The notes under the pieces were generated by a model that worked only from the letters and a program-made list of their open reading frames with translations, was not told where the DNA came from and ran no database searches. 64,000 bases of DNA from Roseovarius halotolerans (GTDB taxonomy: Bacteria; Pseudomonadota; Alphaproteobacteria; Rhodobacterales; Rhodobacteraceae). Below, one piece after another: positions 25,018-34,101 of this stretch. Made by a program: the position numbers and the translations under genes. The stretch covers positions 310,001 to 374,000 of the forward strand of contig NZ_FWFU01000003.1 in NCBI RefSeq assembly GCF_900172255.1, in the 5' to 3' direction. Within the stretch, counting starts at the first letter, position 1; the number at the start of each line of letters is the position of its first letter.

Positions 25018-28000
25018 CGGCTTGTTCTGCCGTGATAGCAGGCCCCTGCCCCACGATCCGGGCCAGAATGCTGCCCGTGTCGATCCCGTCCCCATGCGGC
25101 AGGAACACCCGCAACTGGAAGGCAATGATCTCTGTGAAGCAGCCGAGGGCCTTGAGGCTGTCGATCATGCCCCGATCCGCACCGCCAAGCTCGAGACGCA
25201 TCTCGCCTGCGACACGGCGACGGGTCAGGGTGAGACCCCGGCCGAGATCGACCGCCGCTGTGGTGCCGAGCGCGGCGGTCAACATCTCCTGCGGCGTTTG
25301 CGGGTTGGAGACGAGGAAGCGTGCGCGGAGGGCCGCTGCCCCTTCTTCGCTCAGCGTGCGCCCGATCATCGCGGTCGCCCCGTCGGGCGTGACGCGGTAA
25401 ATGCGCTCATTGGTGGTCGGTATGTCCTTCCAGATTGGCAACAGCAGCCCGGTCAGCAGGTAGAGCTTGGTCGTGGTGGTTTTGGGAAGGGCAGCAGCCT
25501 CTTCACCCCAGAGCCGCGCAAACTCAGGCCTGTCGATCTCTTCCCAAGTCGAGGACTCAAACCGCGTCTCCTCCAGATAGCTCGACCCGTTGGGCCGCAC
25601 CGCCTTGCGCATCAGCGTGACCATGTCCTCGTCATACATCTGCATGGGCCGCGCCGAGATGAGCGCCGCGCGACCGGAGGCGCGATTCACCATCGGCAGC
25701 TTGTCCGGATTGCGCGATATGGCCTCTTCGGCGTCAAGGACATGCACTGGGTCCGTCACCTCAAGTCCGATGATCCGCGTCACCGCGCCGGATTTCGGGC
25801 AGGTCCAGAGATCCTCTGTGGAGACCTGCTCGATCTTTTCGCCGCGCAGGGTTTCGACGCCGAGATCGAGCGTGCCCGCCGCGCGCGCCCGCTCAGACTG
25901 ATCGGCAATCCGCCTCATGAACTCGGCAAAGAGCGCGTTCTGCATGTGGATGGGAAGGGCAAGCACCCGATTCAGAAACCGCTGGATCGGGGGAAGCTCC
26001 TCAAGGAGCACCCCGTCCTTGTCGATCAGCCGCAGGGCCGTCCAGTCGGTGAAGCTCTCGTAGCTCATCGCCTCGGCGCGCCCGGCGGCAAGATCGGCGA
26101 AATACCCACGCAGCGCGGCCCGTGCGATCGGGCTTTCGAGATTGTCCTCCTCGCGGAACATGCCCTGCGAGCCGGTCTCGCGCTGACCCTTGGTCAAGGC
26201 CCCCAACTGGTCGAGGCGCTTGGCTATAGTCGAGGTGAAACGCTTTTCGCCATGCACATCCGAGGTGCAGACCCGGAAGAAAGGCGCGCTGACCTGGGCA
26301 GAGCGATGCGTGCGGCCGAGCCCCTGGATGGCCGCATCGGCGCGCCAGCCGGGCTCCAGCAGGTAGTGCCGCCGCCGTTTCTGGTTCTTCGCCGTTTGCG
26401 CCGCATGATAGGACCGGCCCGTACCGCCCGCATCGGAGAAGATAAGGATATCCTTCTCACCGTCCATGAAGGCTTGGGTTTCGGATGAATTGCTGCTGGC
26501 GACGCGCTTTTCGATGAAGAGATGACCATCCACGGCCTTGAGGGGCCGGATGGACCGCCCAGTGACTTCTGCCACGGCGTCGTCACCAAAGGCCCAGAGG
26601 ATCTGATCGAGCGCCGAAGGGATCGGGGCGAGCGTCATCAACTCCATCATGGCCGCATCGCGCAGGGCGAGCGCCTCGCGCGAGACGACGAGCGCGCCGG
26701 TCTCATCCCGTAAAGGTTCCGCCACCATATTGCCGTCGATCTCGACCAGCTTTTGCGCGTGGATCGGGAAGGCCTGTTCGAGGTAGCCCAGAACATAGTC
26801 GCGCGGCGTCAGGGCGCCCTCGACGAGCTCGTCGTCGGAATCCATCGTCTCAAGCCGGCGTTTCAACAGGCTCTCGCCCGTCGAGACCACCTGGATGACG
26901 CAGGCGTTGCCCGCCGCGAGGTCATGCTCGATGGCGCGGATGATGGTCGGGGCTTTCATGCCCATCAGGAGATGGTTGAAGAAGCGCTGCTTCGTGCTCT
27001 CGAAGCGGGACTTGGCCGAGGCGCGTGCGGCCGAGGCATTGGTCTCGCCCGAGGCGTCGTTGACGCCGGTCGCCGTCAGCGCGGCTTCGAGATTGTGGTG
27101 GATCGTCCGAAACGCACCCGCGTATGCATCGTAGATCTTGATCTGGGCCGGGGTGAGCGCGTGTTCGAGCACGTCATACTCCACGCCGTCGAAGCTGAGG
27201 GCGCGGGCCGTGTAGAGCCCGAGCGTCTTGAGATCGCGGGCCACCACCTCCATGGCGGCGACACCGCCGGCTTCCATCGCAGAAACGAAGCTCTCGCGGC
27301 TTGGGAAGGGGTATTCGGGGCCCTGCCCCCAGAGCCCCAGCCGCGCGGCATAGGCCAGGTTGTGCACGCTCGTGGCACCCGTGGCCGAGATGTAGAAGAC
27401 GCGAGCGCGGGGTGCTGCCAGTTGCAGCCGCAGGCCAGCAAGTCCCTGCTGCGAGGGTTTGACCCCCCTGCCCTGCTCGGACCCGGCCGCGTTCTGCATG
27501 GCATGGGCCTCATCAAAGGCCAGCACGCCTTCGAACTCTTCGCCCATCCAGTCGAGGATCTGGCTCAGTCGCGTGGTGCCGCATTTGCCCGCGGACCGCA
27601 GCGTGGCGTAGGTGACGAAGAGAATACCGTCACCCATAGGGACGGGCTGGTCCGGTTTCCATTTGGAGAGCGGCTGGATGTCGGCTGGCGAGCCGCCGAG
27701 ATCGGTCCAGTCGCGGATGGCGTCCTCGATGAGCGTGGCGGATTTGGAGACCCAGATCGCCTTCCTGCGCCCGGAAAGCCAGTTGACAAGGATGAGCCCT
27801 GCGCATTCGCGTCCCTTGCCGCAACCGGTGCCGTCGCCGAGAAAGTAACCAAGGCGATAGGCCCGTGCATCCGGGTCATCATCGACGCGCGTCAGCTTGG
27901 TCTGGTCGTCATCGATGGTAAACCGACCGGGCAGGTCGCGCCCATGGGCGTCATGCACCATGATGATGGTTTCCAGCTGCGCCTCGGAGAGATGTCCCTC

Positions 28001-29275
28001 CTCGATCAACCGTGCGGGCAGGCGCAAGTCATCACTGCCCGTGTTTGAGGGCATGGGCGGGGCAACCGAGGCCATGGCGATGCTCTCGACGAGCGGCGTG
28101 GGATGTTCTTGCGCACCCGCGATCTCGATCCGCTGCGGACGGTAGCGCGCATAGATGTCCGAGATGGGCGTGTTGTCGCGCGGGATATCGAGGCTCTTGA
28201 AAGTGAGCGGGACAACGGCATTGGCCCGAGATTTGGAGGCGGCGACAGGCGCAGCAGCGGTCTTGCGCGGGGCAGATGATGGAACGATCGGTCGCGCATG
28301 AGGGATCGCTTCAGCCCGTTGGACGGGGCGCATCTCGGGCCGGGTCGCGGCAACTGCGTCGACAAAAGGAAGGGCTTCATCCAAGTCCCGGACACTGGCG
28401 CGGATCATTTCGCCGTCCTCCTGCACCTTGTCGAAGACCATCAGCTGGGTTTCGACAGAGGTGCCGAGCTTGCGATAGACCTGTCCCGGCATCGTCAGCG
28501 CCAATCGCGGCGTCAGGAGACCGCAGGCGCGGGACCAATGCGCGGCATCGCGTTCGGGCGTGAATCCCGGCGGCATGATCGCCACCAGCCGCCCGCCGGG
28601 TGCCAGGCGCTTTGCAGCCGCGATGAGATGCTTGGCGGCGATGTGCTTGTCTCGGGAGCGATCGACCGAGGAGGCGAAGGGCGGGTTCATCACCACGACC
28701 TCGGGTAGAACCGGCGTCTGCAGCAGATCATCGATATGCTCGCCGTCATGGCCTGTGACCTCGCCGCCAAAAACCGCGCGCAGGAGGCGCTGGCGAAAGG
28801 GGTCGATCTCGTTGAGCAGAAGCGTGGCACCGGCCCGGGCGGCGAAAGCAGCCAGGGCACCGGTGCCAGCCGAGGGCTCCAGAACGGTCTCGCCCTTGCG
28901 GATCGCCGCGGCCCGCAAAACCAGCGCCGCGAATGGCAGCGGCGTGGAAAACTGCTGTAGCCGGATCTGCTGCTCTGACCGGCGGGTTTCCGTAAGGAGA
29001 CGTGAGGCGAGGAGTTTTGCGTTGGCGATGTCTGCTGTGGCACCGGCCCCACGCAGAAACACCTGGATGGCCGCTGCCTGCATCATGTCATAGGCCATGC
29101 GCCAGTCCCAGGCGCCACCGGCATCGCTGCCATGAAACGTCTCGCGCATGATACGCGCGAGCGCTGAACTGCGCAGGGGCTGGTCATCGACCTCCGTGCC
29201 GATTTGCGCGAGGGCAGAGGCGAGGTCGGCTTCGGAGATTGCGAGAGCCGGGTTGGCCGTTCTGGGTTTGGACAT
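25013..29275 (-). CDS. Giant DNA methyltransferase / strawberry-notch-like helicase fusion
   Basis: About 1420 aa. The N-terminal third is an N6-adenine methyltransferase: LEPSAGTGALAAFAA is SAM motif I and MNPPFASS motif IV (NPPF). The remainder is a strawberry-notch-like SF2 ATPase: Walker A-like GDGTGCGKGRE, LAFDEAHAMQN (DEAH-type motif II), and a C-terminal GTGRSYHAAQ plus QGLGRTHRSAQ resembling motifs V and VI. Such proteins are hallmark genes of large alphaproteobacterial plasmids and may protect or condition plasmid DNA during transfer; that role is unproven. The start is placed at ATG 29275, with AAGGAAA upstream. All motifs are intact. No restriction partner sits beside it. Confidence 0.86.
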   Translation of the reverse strand: MSKPRTANPALAISEADLASALAQIGTEVDDQPLRSSALARIMRETFHGSDAGGAWDWRMAYDMMQAAAIQVFLRGAGATADIANAKLLASRLLTETRRSEQQIRLQQFSTPLPFAALVLRAAAIRKGETVLEPSAGTGALAAFAARAGATLLLNEIDPFRQRLLRAVFGGEVTGHDGEHIDDLLQTPVLPEVVVMNPPFASSVDRSRDKHIAAKHLIAAAKRLAPGGRLVAIMPPGFTPERDAAHWSRACGLLTPRLALTMPGQVYRKLGTSVETQLMVFDKVQEDGEMIRASVRDLDEALPFVDAVAATRPEMRPVQRAEAIPHARPIVPSSAPRKTAAAPVAASKSRANAVVPLTFKSLDIPRDNTPISDIYARYRPQRIEIAGAQEHPTPLVESIAMASVAPPMPSNTGSDDLRLPARLIEEGHLSEAQLETIIMVHDAHGRDLPGRFTIDDDQTKLTRVDDDPDARAYRLGYFLGDGTGCGKGRECAGLILVNWLSGRRKAIWVSKSATLIEDAIRDWTDLGGSPADIQPLSKWKPDQPVPMGDGILFVTYATLRSAGKCGTTRLSQILDWMGEEFEGVLAFDEAHAMQNAAGSEQGRGVKPSQQGLAGLRLQLAAPRARVFYISATGATSVHNLAYAARLGLWGQGPEYPFPSRESFVSAMEAGGVAAMEVVARDLKTLGLYTARALSFDGVEYDVLEHALTPAQIKIYDAYAGAFRTIHHNLEAALTATGVNDASGETNASAARASAKSRFESTKQRFFNHLLMGMKAPTIIRAIEHDLAAGNACVIQVVSTGESLLKRRLETMDSDDELVEGALTPRDYVLGYLEQAFPIHAQKLVEIDGNMVAEPLRDETGALVVSREALALRDAAMMELMTLAPIPSALDQILWAFGDDAVAEVTGRSIRPLKAVDGHLFIEKRVASSNSSETQAFMDGEKDILIFSDAGGTGRSYHAAQTAKNQKRRRHYLLEPGWRADAAIQGLGRTHRSAQVSAPFFRVCTSDVHGEKRFTSTIAKRLDQLGALTKGQRETGSQGMFREEDNLESPIARAALRGYFADLAAGRAEAMSYESFTDWTALRLIDKDGVLLEELPPIQRFLNRVLALPIHMQNALFAEFMRRIADQSERARAAGTLDLGVETLRGEKIEQVSTEDLWTCPKSGAVTRIIGLEVTDPVHVLDAEEAISRNPDKLPMVNRASGRAALISARPMQMYDEDMVTLMRKAVRPNGSSYLEETRFESSTWEEIDRPEFARLWGEEAAALPKTTTTKLYLLTGLLLPIWKDIPTTNERIYRVTPDGATAMIGRTLSEEGAAALRARFLVSNPQTPQEMLTAALGTTAAVDLGRGLTLTRRRVAGEMRLELGGADRGMIDSLKALGCFTEIIAFQLRVFLPHGDGIDTGSILARIVGQGPAITAEQAA

Positions 29276-29315
29276 GGGGATTTTCCTTTGGATCAGGGTC
29301 TGAGTTCCAAAGGAC

Positions 29316-29340
29316 AAAAAGCCCGCTTTCGCTTTTCAGG
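29316..29340 (-). repeat. Repeated leader element, copy 3
   Basis: Minus strand: CCTGAAAAGC then GAAAG-CGGG-CTTTT, about 40 bp upstream of the ATG of the methylase-helicase gene. Confidence 0.62.
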
Positions 29341-29377
29341 GTGACGTAGTCAGACCGCGCCGACCTCAAAGGCTTGG

Positions 29378-29530
29378 TCAGGACTTGGGTTCGACCTGCC
29401 GCTTCGCATCAATCAATGCCTGTGCGGCCTGCATCACCTGAACCTGAGATGTTCCCGAGCGTGCATCCTCAAGCGCGGCCTGCACCTGCGCGCAAAACCA
29501 CGTGTCATAAGAATTCGCTTCAGCGGCCAC
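29378..29530 (-). CDS. Orphan antitoxin-like small protein
   Basis: A 50-aa frame begins at GTG 29530 behind GAGGAG and ends at 29378. It contains SYDTWFCAQVQAALEDARSG, matching the S-Y-D-x-W-F-x-x-Q-V-Q-x-A-L-x-D pattern of short RelB/ParD-like antitoxins that normally precede a RelE/ParE toxin. Homologues I recall are around 70-90 aa and end in an EVM-containing helix, which is partly present (QVMQAAQALIDAK). No toxin gene is found on either side: 29531-29677 is empty and the next gene is a different toxin family (YhaV). It is therefore probably a leftover antitoxin or an anti-addiction gene. Confidence 0.6.
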   Translation of the reverse strand: MAAEANSYDTWFCAQVQAALEDARSGTSQVQVMQAAQALIDAKRQVEPKS

Positions 29531-29677
29531 GGAAATGCTCCTCGAGACCGAGGTGCGGCTGTTCCTTACCCGTTGGGTCCATTGCGCTTTCTCCGACCAT
29601 GCTATGGGTCGATGCTACATCACCCACAGTGGTGCCGTAAACGGGAAGGCCGTAAGGTTCACAGCTAACCGGGCCAC

Positions 29678-30196
29678 TTACCGATCGGGCGCCGCTTCAA
29701 GAGACGTCTCGAACCGCTTGTCCGCCGCCGCAGCTTCTTTCAAGAGCGCGTCGAAATTGTCAGGTGGATTTCCATCCTCCAGCATCCCTTTGAACGTCGC
29801 ATAGGCATCCGTCTTGCTGCCGTAGGCGCGCAGGGTCTTATCGTCGTTCACCCAGGCCACCACGATGACCTTCGCATCGCTGTTGAAGCGGTAGAACAAC
29901 CGATACTGCTGGAAGAATTTCGCCCGGAACCAGTGCTTGCGGTGATCGCCGAGGGTGCCGCCATGCCGGAAGGCCGCGGCACCCGGGTCCGCCGGTATGA
30001 CCTCGGTCACCAGCTTGAAGATGGCGGCCAGCCGTTTCGTGGAATTTTTCTTACGCCAGGTCTTGGGATCACGTGCCTTACGCGCCTCGACCTCTAGGGT
30101 CAGCCCTTCGATCTGGTCCAGAAAGAGCGGATGCGCATAAATCGACCATCCGTTTACGACAAGGGGCGCTTGGACTGGCACGCTATCGCCGGTCAT
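29678..30196 (-). CDS. yhaV: YhaV-family toxin (RNase) of a PrlF/YhaV pair
   Basis: 172 aa. Begins with VVNGWSIYAHPLFLDQIEGL and contains KRLAAIFKLVTEVIPADP and KHWFRAKFFQQYRLFYRF, both characteristic of YhaV, a RelE-superfamily endoribonuclease that cleaves mRNA on ribosomes. Length is close to E. coli YhaV (154 aa). It overlaps its antitoxin by ATGA (30193-30196). The typical C-terminal WVNDDKTLRAYGSKTDAY is present, so the toxin looks intact. Expected role: plasmid stabilisation, possibly phage exclusion. Confidence 0.9.
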   Translation of the reverse strand: MTGDSVPVQAPLVVNGWSIYAHPLFLDQIEGLTLEVEARKARDPKTWRKKNSTKRLAAIFKLVTEVIPADPGAAAFRHGGTLGDHRKHWFRAKFFQQYRLFYRFNSDAKVIVVAWVNDDKTLRAYGSKTDAYATFKGMLEDGNPPDNFDALLKEAAAADKRFETSLEAAPDR

Positions 30197-30519
30197 TCAT
30201 CCTCGAGCGATAGCGGCGCATCGAGATCGACGTCAACGTCTCCGACCAGTGCTGCAAGACGGTCATGCAAAGCCCCATCGAACGCCCGAATGCGGTCCGG
30301 ATGCGCCTTGATATCGGCCTCGACAAAATCGAGAAAGGCTCCGAGCACGGGATCTTCCTCGTCGCTGCGCACGGGCTCGATATAGACCCTGCCACTCGGC
30401 TCGGTGCAGTAACGAATCTGGTCGCCCTTTCCCAGCTTGAGCTGTTTGCGCACACCCGCCGGCACGGTCGTCTGATACCGATCCGTGAGTTTCGAGACAT
30501 CTTGTGCGAGGGCTGTCAT
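30193..30519 (-). CDS. prlF: PrlF/SohA-type AbrB-fold antitoxin
   Basis: 108 aa. The N-terminal segment SKLTDRYQTTVPAGVRKQL is the AbrB/SpoVT DNA-binding swapped hairpin; the acidic C-terminus (SDEEDPVLGAFLDFVEADI) is the toxin-neutralising tail seen in PrlF. First gene of the pair, as expected for antitoxin-first autoregulation. An inverted repeat 41 bp upstream (30560-30579) is the likely operator. Confidence 0.9.
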   Translation of the reverse strand: MTALAQDVSKLTDRYQTTVPAGVRKQLKLGKGDQIRYCTEPSGRVYIEPVRSDEEDPVLGAFLDFVEADIKAHPDRIRAFDGALHDRLAALVGDVDVDLDAPLSLEDE

Positions 30520-30559
30520 GGCAGTCTCCTGAAGAAAAGGTTCTTTGCTGCCCGCGATA

Positions 30560-30579
30560 GGTAATGCATTTGCATTGCC
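30560..30579. promoter_or_regulatory. Inverted-repeat operator of the PrlF/YhaV operon
   Basis: GGTAATGCA and TGCATTGCC around TT form a 9-bp inverted repeat with one mismatch, in the promoter region of the antitoxin gene. AbrB-type antitoxins bind such AT-containing dyads for autorepression; the assignment is by position. Confidence 0.55.
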
Positions 30580-30643
30580 TTGTCAAGACAAGCCGCAGCA
30601 TCTGCTGTCGCCGGGCAGGTCGATGAACCGTCCGGCGCAGGAC

Positions 30644-31300
30644 CTAATTTCGCCCCGCCAGGAACTCCGCCAGCACCGGGCTAGCCGCACCTTTCGCGGA
30701 GCTGAGCAACTCCGAGCCCGCAAGCGAGGCCTTCGACAGGCGTACGAGCCCACCAGTTTCCTCGATGCGGTAGCAGCGGCGCTTTTGCCGCCCGCGCCTG
30801 TAGTGGGTCGCGGTGACAATCTGGCAGGTACTGCCATCAGTGAGCGTCACAGGTGCTGCGAGCTTGATCTTGTCGCCTTCCTCGTAGTCCGGGATCGCAG
30901 CCCAGTCCTGGCAGCGCTGGCGCCAGGCATGAGCATAGCTGTCTAGGTCTTTCAGCTCGGACAGCAGGGCCAACAGGCTCAGTGGCGCGCGGGATTCGAC
31001 CGGTCCCGCGCTTTCCTCCATGTCCTTGTAGCCCCAGCAGCCGTCATCATATCGGGTAAGGAATACGGCGGCGAAAGTGATGGAGCCATCCGCATCGGTG
31101 ACATAGGTCGTGTCTTCGACAGGGGTGCCGTCGATATTTGTGACCTTTGCCGCCGCGTACCAAGTCGAACCCACCTTGCAGGCTTTGACCAGTTCCGTCT
31201 TGCGCCTTTCGCCCTCGAAGGTGCACAGCCGAGCAATCTCCGCTTTCTCATCCGCGTAGGTCTGGACGCGGCCGTCGGTGTAGAAGAGCCAACCCATCAC
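30644..31300 (-). CDS. DUF6927-like plasmid protein
   Basis: 218 aa, starting MMGWLFYTDGRVQTYADEKAE. This N-terminus and the later WYAAAKVT / FAAVFLTRYD segments match a family (I believe DUF6927) found on alphaproteobacterial plasmids. Beta-rich first half, then a helical stretch ending in SSAKGAASPVLAEFLAGRN. No catalytic residues are evident. Its ATG overlaps the end of the upstream gene by 4 bp (31297-31300), so the two form an operon. Confidence 0.62.
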   Translation of the reverse strand: MMGWLFYTDGRVQTYADEKAEIARLCTFEGERRKTELVKACKVGSTWYAAAKVTNIDGTPVEDTTYVTDADGSITFAAVFLTRYDDGCWGYKDMEESAGPVESRAPLSLLALLSELKDLDSYAHAWRQRCQDWAAIPDYEEGDKIKLAAPVTLTDGSTCQIVTATHYRRGRQKRRCYRIEETGGLVRLSKASLAGSELLSSAKGAASPVLAEFLAGRN

Positions 31301-31890
31301 GCCGCCCTCCGGTCATCGATTTCCATCAGCGCATCGAGCGGCACGCGGTAGGGCTGCATGGCGTCGAAATCCTCGCAATTGCCGCAGTTCTGCACGATCG
31401 CGAAGGTGTCGCAGGCATCCTTGAGGATGACCCGGAAGGTGCCGCCGAGGCCCGAGGGCACCTCATAGGTCCCGCCGATGAGATAGTCCGAGGCCCGGCG
31501 CATGAAGACGCGGATGCTGTGGCCATCGGTGGCGAGCCGGATGGCCCCCCGCCCCCGGTCGATGAGCACCTGCACATCATCCAGGATGTCGGTGTAGAAC
31601 TGGCCGGTCAGATCACGAAACGCCATGCGGCGCTGCGCCATCCAGTCGGTGTCCCGAAACGGGTTCATGCCATCGGCGAAAGCAAAGGACGGATCGGCCT
31701 GCTCGGTGGTGACGATACGGGTGGTCGTGCCATCGATGCCGTTTGAGCGCAGATGCACGCCATTGCCGACGATGAGGATCAGGGCGGGCCTGTCCACGGG
31801 CCCGTTCCAGTTGGGCAGGAAGGTTTTGCAGGCGCGTGCATGGGCGATCTGCGCCGCAACAGCGGACGCAGAGAACTTGAGAATAGCCAT
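31297..31890 (-). CDS. DUF3085-like plasmid protein
   Basis: 197 aa, starting MAILKFSASAVAAQIAHARA. The stretch PALILIVGNGVHLRSNG followed by FADGMNPFRDTDWMAQRR resembles DUF3085 proteins of plasmids; the C-terminal ~80 residues (from GRGAIRLATDG) are a further beta-rich segment. Function unknown. Overlaps the next gene by ATGA. The 72-bp gap upstream contains a GC-rich palindromic stretch (CCCGCGCGGGG) but no clear promoter. Confidence 0.58.
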   Translation of the reverse strand: MAILKFSASAVAAQIAHARACKTFLPNWNGPVDRPALILIVGNGVHLRSNGIDGTTTRIVTTEQADPSFAFADGMNPFRDTDWMAQRRMAFRDLTGQFYTDILDDVQVLIDRGRGAIRLATDGHSIRVFMRRASDYLIGGTYEVPSGLGGTFRVILKDACDTFAIVQNCGNCEDFDAMQPYRVPLDALMEIDDRRAA

Positions 31891-31962
31891 GGGGATGTCT
31901 TTCTGTTCGGTTTGGAAGGGTCGACCCGCGCGGGGACTGCCTCGCGCGGGCCGCGTGATGGC

Positions 31963-33945
31963 TCAGGCCGCTTGCGCGACCTCGCTCTCAGGCTCGGGAT
32001 TTTCCGCAGTGGGCTCCGCCTCATCACAGGCGACACCGGCGGTCTGCATCATGGGCGGGCACCAGGCGGCCACGGCAGCGCGCTGCGCGTCCGTGAGCGT
32101 GGCGAAGGGCTCGGCGAAGAGCTTGTCACAAAAGGCGACGATCTCCTTCTTGCTCGACGAGGCCAGCGTCACCGCCTCCTGGGCGAGACCCAGATCCTCG
32201 CCGAGGATCTTCAGGAGCCAAGCCTTCTTGAAGCGGTTGAAGAGCGCCGCATTCGGCGTCCAGTGGGCGCGGATGTCGGGCATGATCTCGATCTCGAACG
32301 CATGCATCAGGCTGTCGCGCTGGCGGTCCCGCGCGAAGCAGGACTGCGTGGTGCTGGCCGTTGCATAGGCCACGAGCTTGGCCTTCTCGCCGGCCTCCAG
32401 CGCGCGAAACGCCGCGAACTGATCAGCGGGCGCGCGGGCGTCATCTAGCCAGGACAGATCAAGCGCCTCATACGCCGCCGCCACCTGCTCGAGCGAGGTC
32501 TCGTCGATTTCGTCCATCTTGGCATGGCTGCGGTATTCCTTGCGGGCATCGATCTTGATCGCCTGCGTGACACTCATGCCGCTGGCCAGAACGTCGCTCA
32601 CCAGCTTGAAGAGCGTCAGATCGAGCGTATCTTCCGGATGCAGCGCCATCGCGGCGCCGAGGGCCATGGCCCGCTCGGTCTTGAGGTCCTCGGCCAGCGA
32701 GGCCGGGTAGGTGATTTCGCCGGCGTCCGGTGCCTCCTCCCCCGTCGGGTTGACCGACGAGCCGCGCGCGCCTTCCACTTTCACGGTGTCCTCGGGGCGG
32801 ACGAGGCCAACATGGAGCGTGACCTGCCCACCCTGCCACGACGCGATCACCCCGGACCGCGCGAGGTCCTCGGCGCTGTAGGCCTCCTGCAGGTCGCGGG
32901 CTTCCTCTTCCAAGGCGTCCACGCGCTCGTAAAGCGCGTTGTAGGCACCGTCCTCGAGCCCCTCATCCTCCATCTCGAGCTGCAGCTTCTCGAGTTCTGC
33001 GGTGATCTCATCGATGCGCTTCTGGGCCGCTTCATCCGGCTCAATCGGGCCGGGATAGACGCGGCCATAGTCCGCCATGGTCGCGTAATCATAGCGGACC
33101 ATCGCATCGGCCCAGGCAAAGCCCAGCTTTATGCGGGCCTCTTCGGCGGCGGCACCGAGCTTCTCGAGCAGGATGGTCTCGACCAGTGCGGCGTCTTCCA
33201 GCACCGAATGCTCTTCCAGAAGATCGGCCGCGACAGCGCCGCCGCGGGCCTCGTAGTCTTCACGCACGAAGGCCCCGATATCGTCGCTGACCTGCACGCC
33301 TCGAGACTTCAGCGCCTGACGGACGGTATAGGCCTGCAGGTAGCCGCCGTCTTTCGTGAGCGCCTCGAAGACCTCGCGTTGCGCCTCCTGACTAGGGTGC
33401 TCGGCAAAGGCTTTCATCGTGTCGAGCGTGATCACCTTGCCCCGGGCAGCGGCGCGGATGTCGGGGTGGATCAGGCCATAGCGCAACCGGCCTTTCACGG
33501 CGGCCACCGTGGTGCCGAAGGTCTTTGCGATGGTCTCGGGCGTCTGGCCGTCGACCTCCATCATCCGCGCGAAAGCCTCGAACTCGTCAATGGCGTTCAT
33601 CGGCGCCTGGGTAATGTTCTCGGCGAGCGACAGCGCCGTGGTGACGTCGCACTCCTCAGGGACAAGGCGACAGTCGACCTTGGTTTTCGCAGTGAACCCC
33701 TTGGTGGCCTTGTCGGCGATCAGCTCCTTCAGCGCGGCATGGCGCCGGCCACCGGCGAGGACAGCGTATTTGCCGTCAAGCTTCTGGACCAGGAGCGGCT
33801 GGAGCAGGCCCAGCACAGCGATGCTGGCCTTCAGATACGCGATGTTCTCGGGGTCATAAGTTTCCGGCGCGTTGCTGCGCACGTTGGCTGGATGCGGGAC
33901 CAGATCGCCGATGGCGACGGTGAGAGGGGCAAAGCTTGCGGTCAT
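31963..33945 (-). CDS. Large ParB/Spo0J-like nuclease-domain protein
   Basis: 660 aa. The N-terminal ~110 residues form a ParB N-terminal domain: LVPHPANVRS, AVLAGGRRHAALKEL (the GxRR box) and LSLAENITQAPMNAIDEFEAF. A helix-turn-helix follows (PETIAKTFGTTVAAVKGRL), then a long helical region with many Glu residues and a C-terminal domain ending near SKKEIVAFCDKLF. This is a second ParB-family protein, distinct from RepB, of a type common in plasmid accessory regions and often annotated as a ParB-like nuclease; it has no partner ATPase here. The GxRR motif now known to bind CTP is intact. AAGGAT precedes the ATG at 33945. Confidence 0.85.
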   Translation of the reverse strand: MTASFAPLTVAIGDLVPHPANVRSNAPETYDPENIAYLKASIAVLGLLQPLLVQKLDGKYAVLAGGRRHAALKELIADKATKGFTAKTKVDCRLVPEECDVTTALSLAENITQAPMNAIDEFEAFARMMEVDGQTPETIAKTFGTTVAAVKGRLRYGLIHPDIRAAARGKVITLDTMKAFAEHPSQEAQREVFEALTKDGGYLQAYTVRQALKSRGVQVSDDIGAFVREDYEARGGAVAADLLEEHSVLEDAALVETILLEKLGAAAEEARIKLGFAWADAMVRYDYATMADYGRVYPGPIEPDEAAQKRIDEITAELEKLQLEMEDEGLEDGAYNALYERVDALEEEARDLQEAYSAEDLARSGVIASWQGGQVTLHVGLVRPEDTVKVEGARGSSVNPTGEEAPDAGEITYPASLAEDLKTERAMALGAAMALHPEDTLDLTLFKLVSDVLASGMSVTQAIKIDARKEYRSHAKMDEIDETSLEQVAAAYEALDLSWLDDARAPADQFAAFRALEAGEKAKLVAYATASTTQSCFARDRQRDSLMHAFEIEIMPDIRAHWTPNAALFNRFKKAWLLKILGEDLGLAQEAVTLASSSKKEIVAFCDKLFAEPFATLTDAQRAAVAAWCPPMMQTAGVACDEAEPTAENPEPESEVAQAA

Positions 33946-34025
33946 GGGATATCCTTCCAGGTGGGTGAGATGCGGCCCGCGCGCTCACGCGCGTGACCAA
34001 TCCCCGGCTTCAGGGATCACCAAGA

Positions 34026-34049
34026 CAAAAGGCCCACTTTCCCTTTGAG
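34026..34049 (-). repeat. Repeated leader element, copy 4
   Basis: Minus strand: CTCAAAGG then GAAAG-TGGGC-CTTTT, followed a few bases on by GTGATCCCT as in copy 1. It lies about 80 bp upstream of the ParB-like start and forms the 3' part of the terminator of the preceding gene. Confidence 0.6.
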
Positions 34050-34064
34050 GGGTCAGTGGGCCTT
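34026..34064 (-). terminator. Intrinsic terminator of the DUF3768 gene
   Basis: AAGGCCCACT (34029-34038) and AGTGGGCCTT (34055-34064) are a perfect 10-bp stem around 16 nt, 38 bp past the stop at 34102, and on the minus strand the stem runs into TTTT. Confidence 0.7.
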
Positions 34065-34101
34065 GAGTTTTCAGATCGACACTTTGGGAAGCCCTCCTAC
34101 C

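Noticed and set aside
29531-29677. Possible toxin partner for the orphan antitoxin
   Set aside because: No frame of more than about 20 codons with a start signal on the minus strand; a 20-codon peptide from 29582 has no similarity I can recognise.
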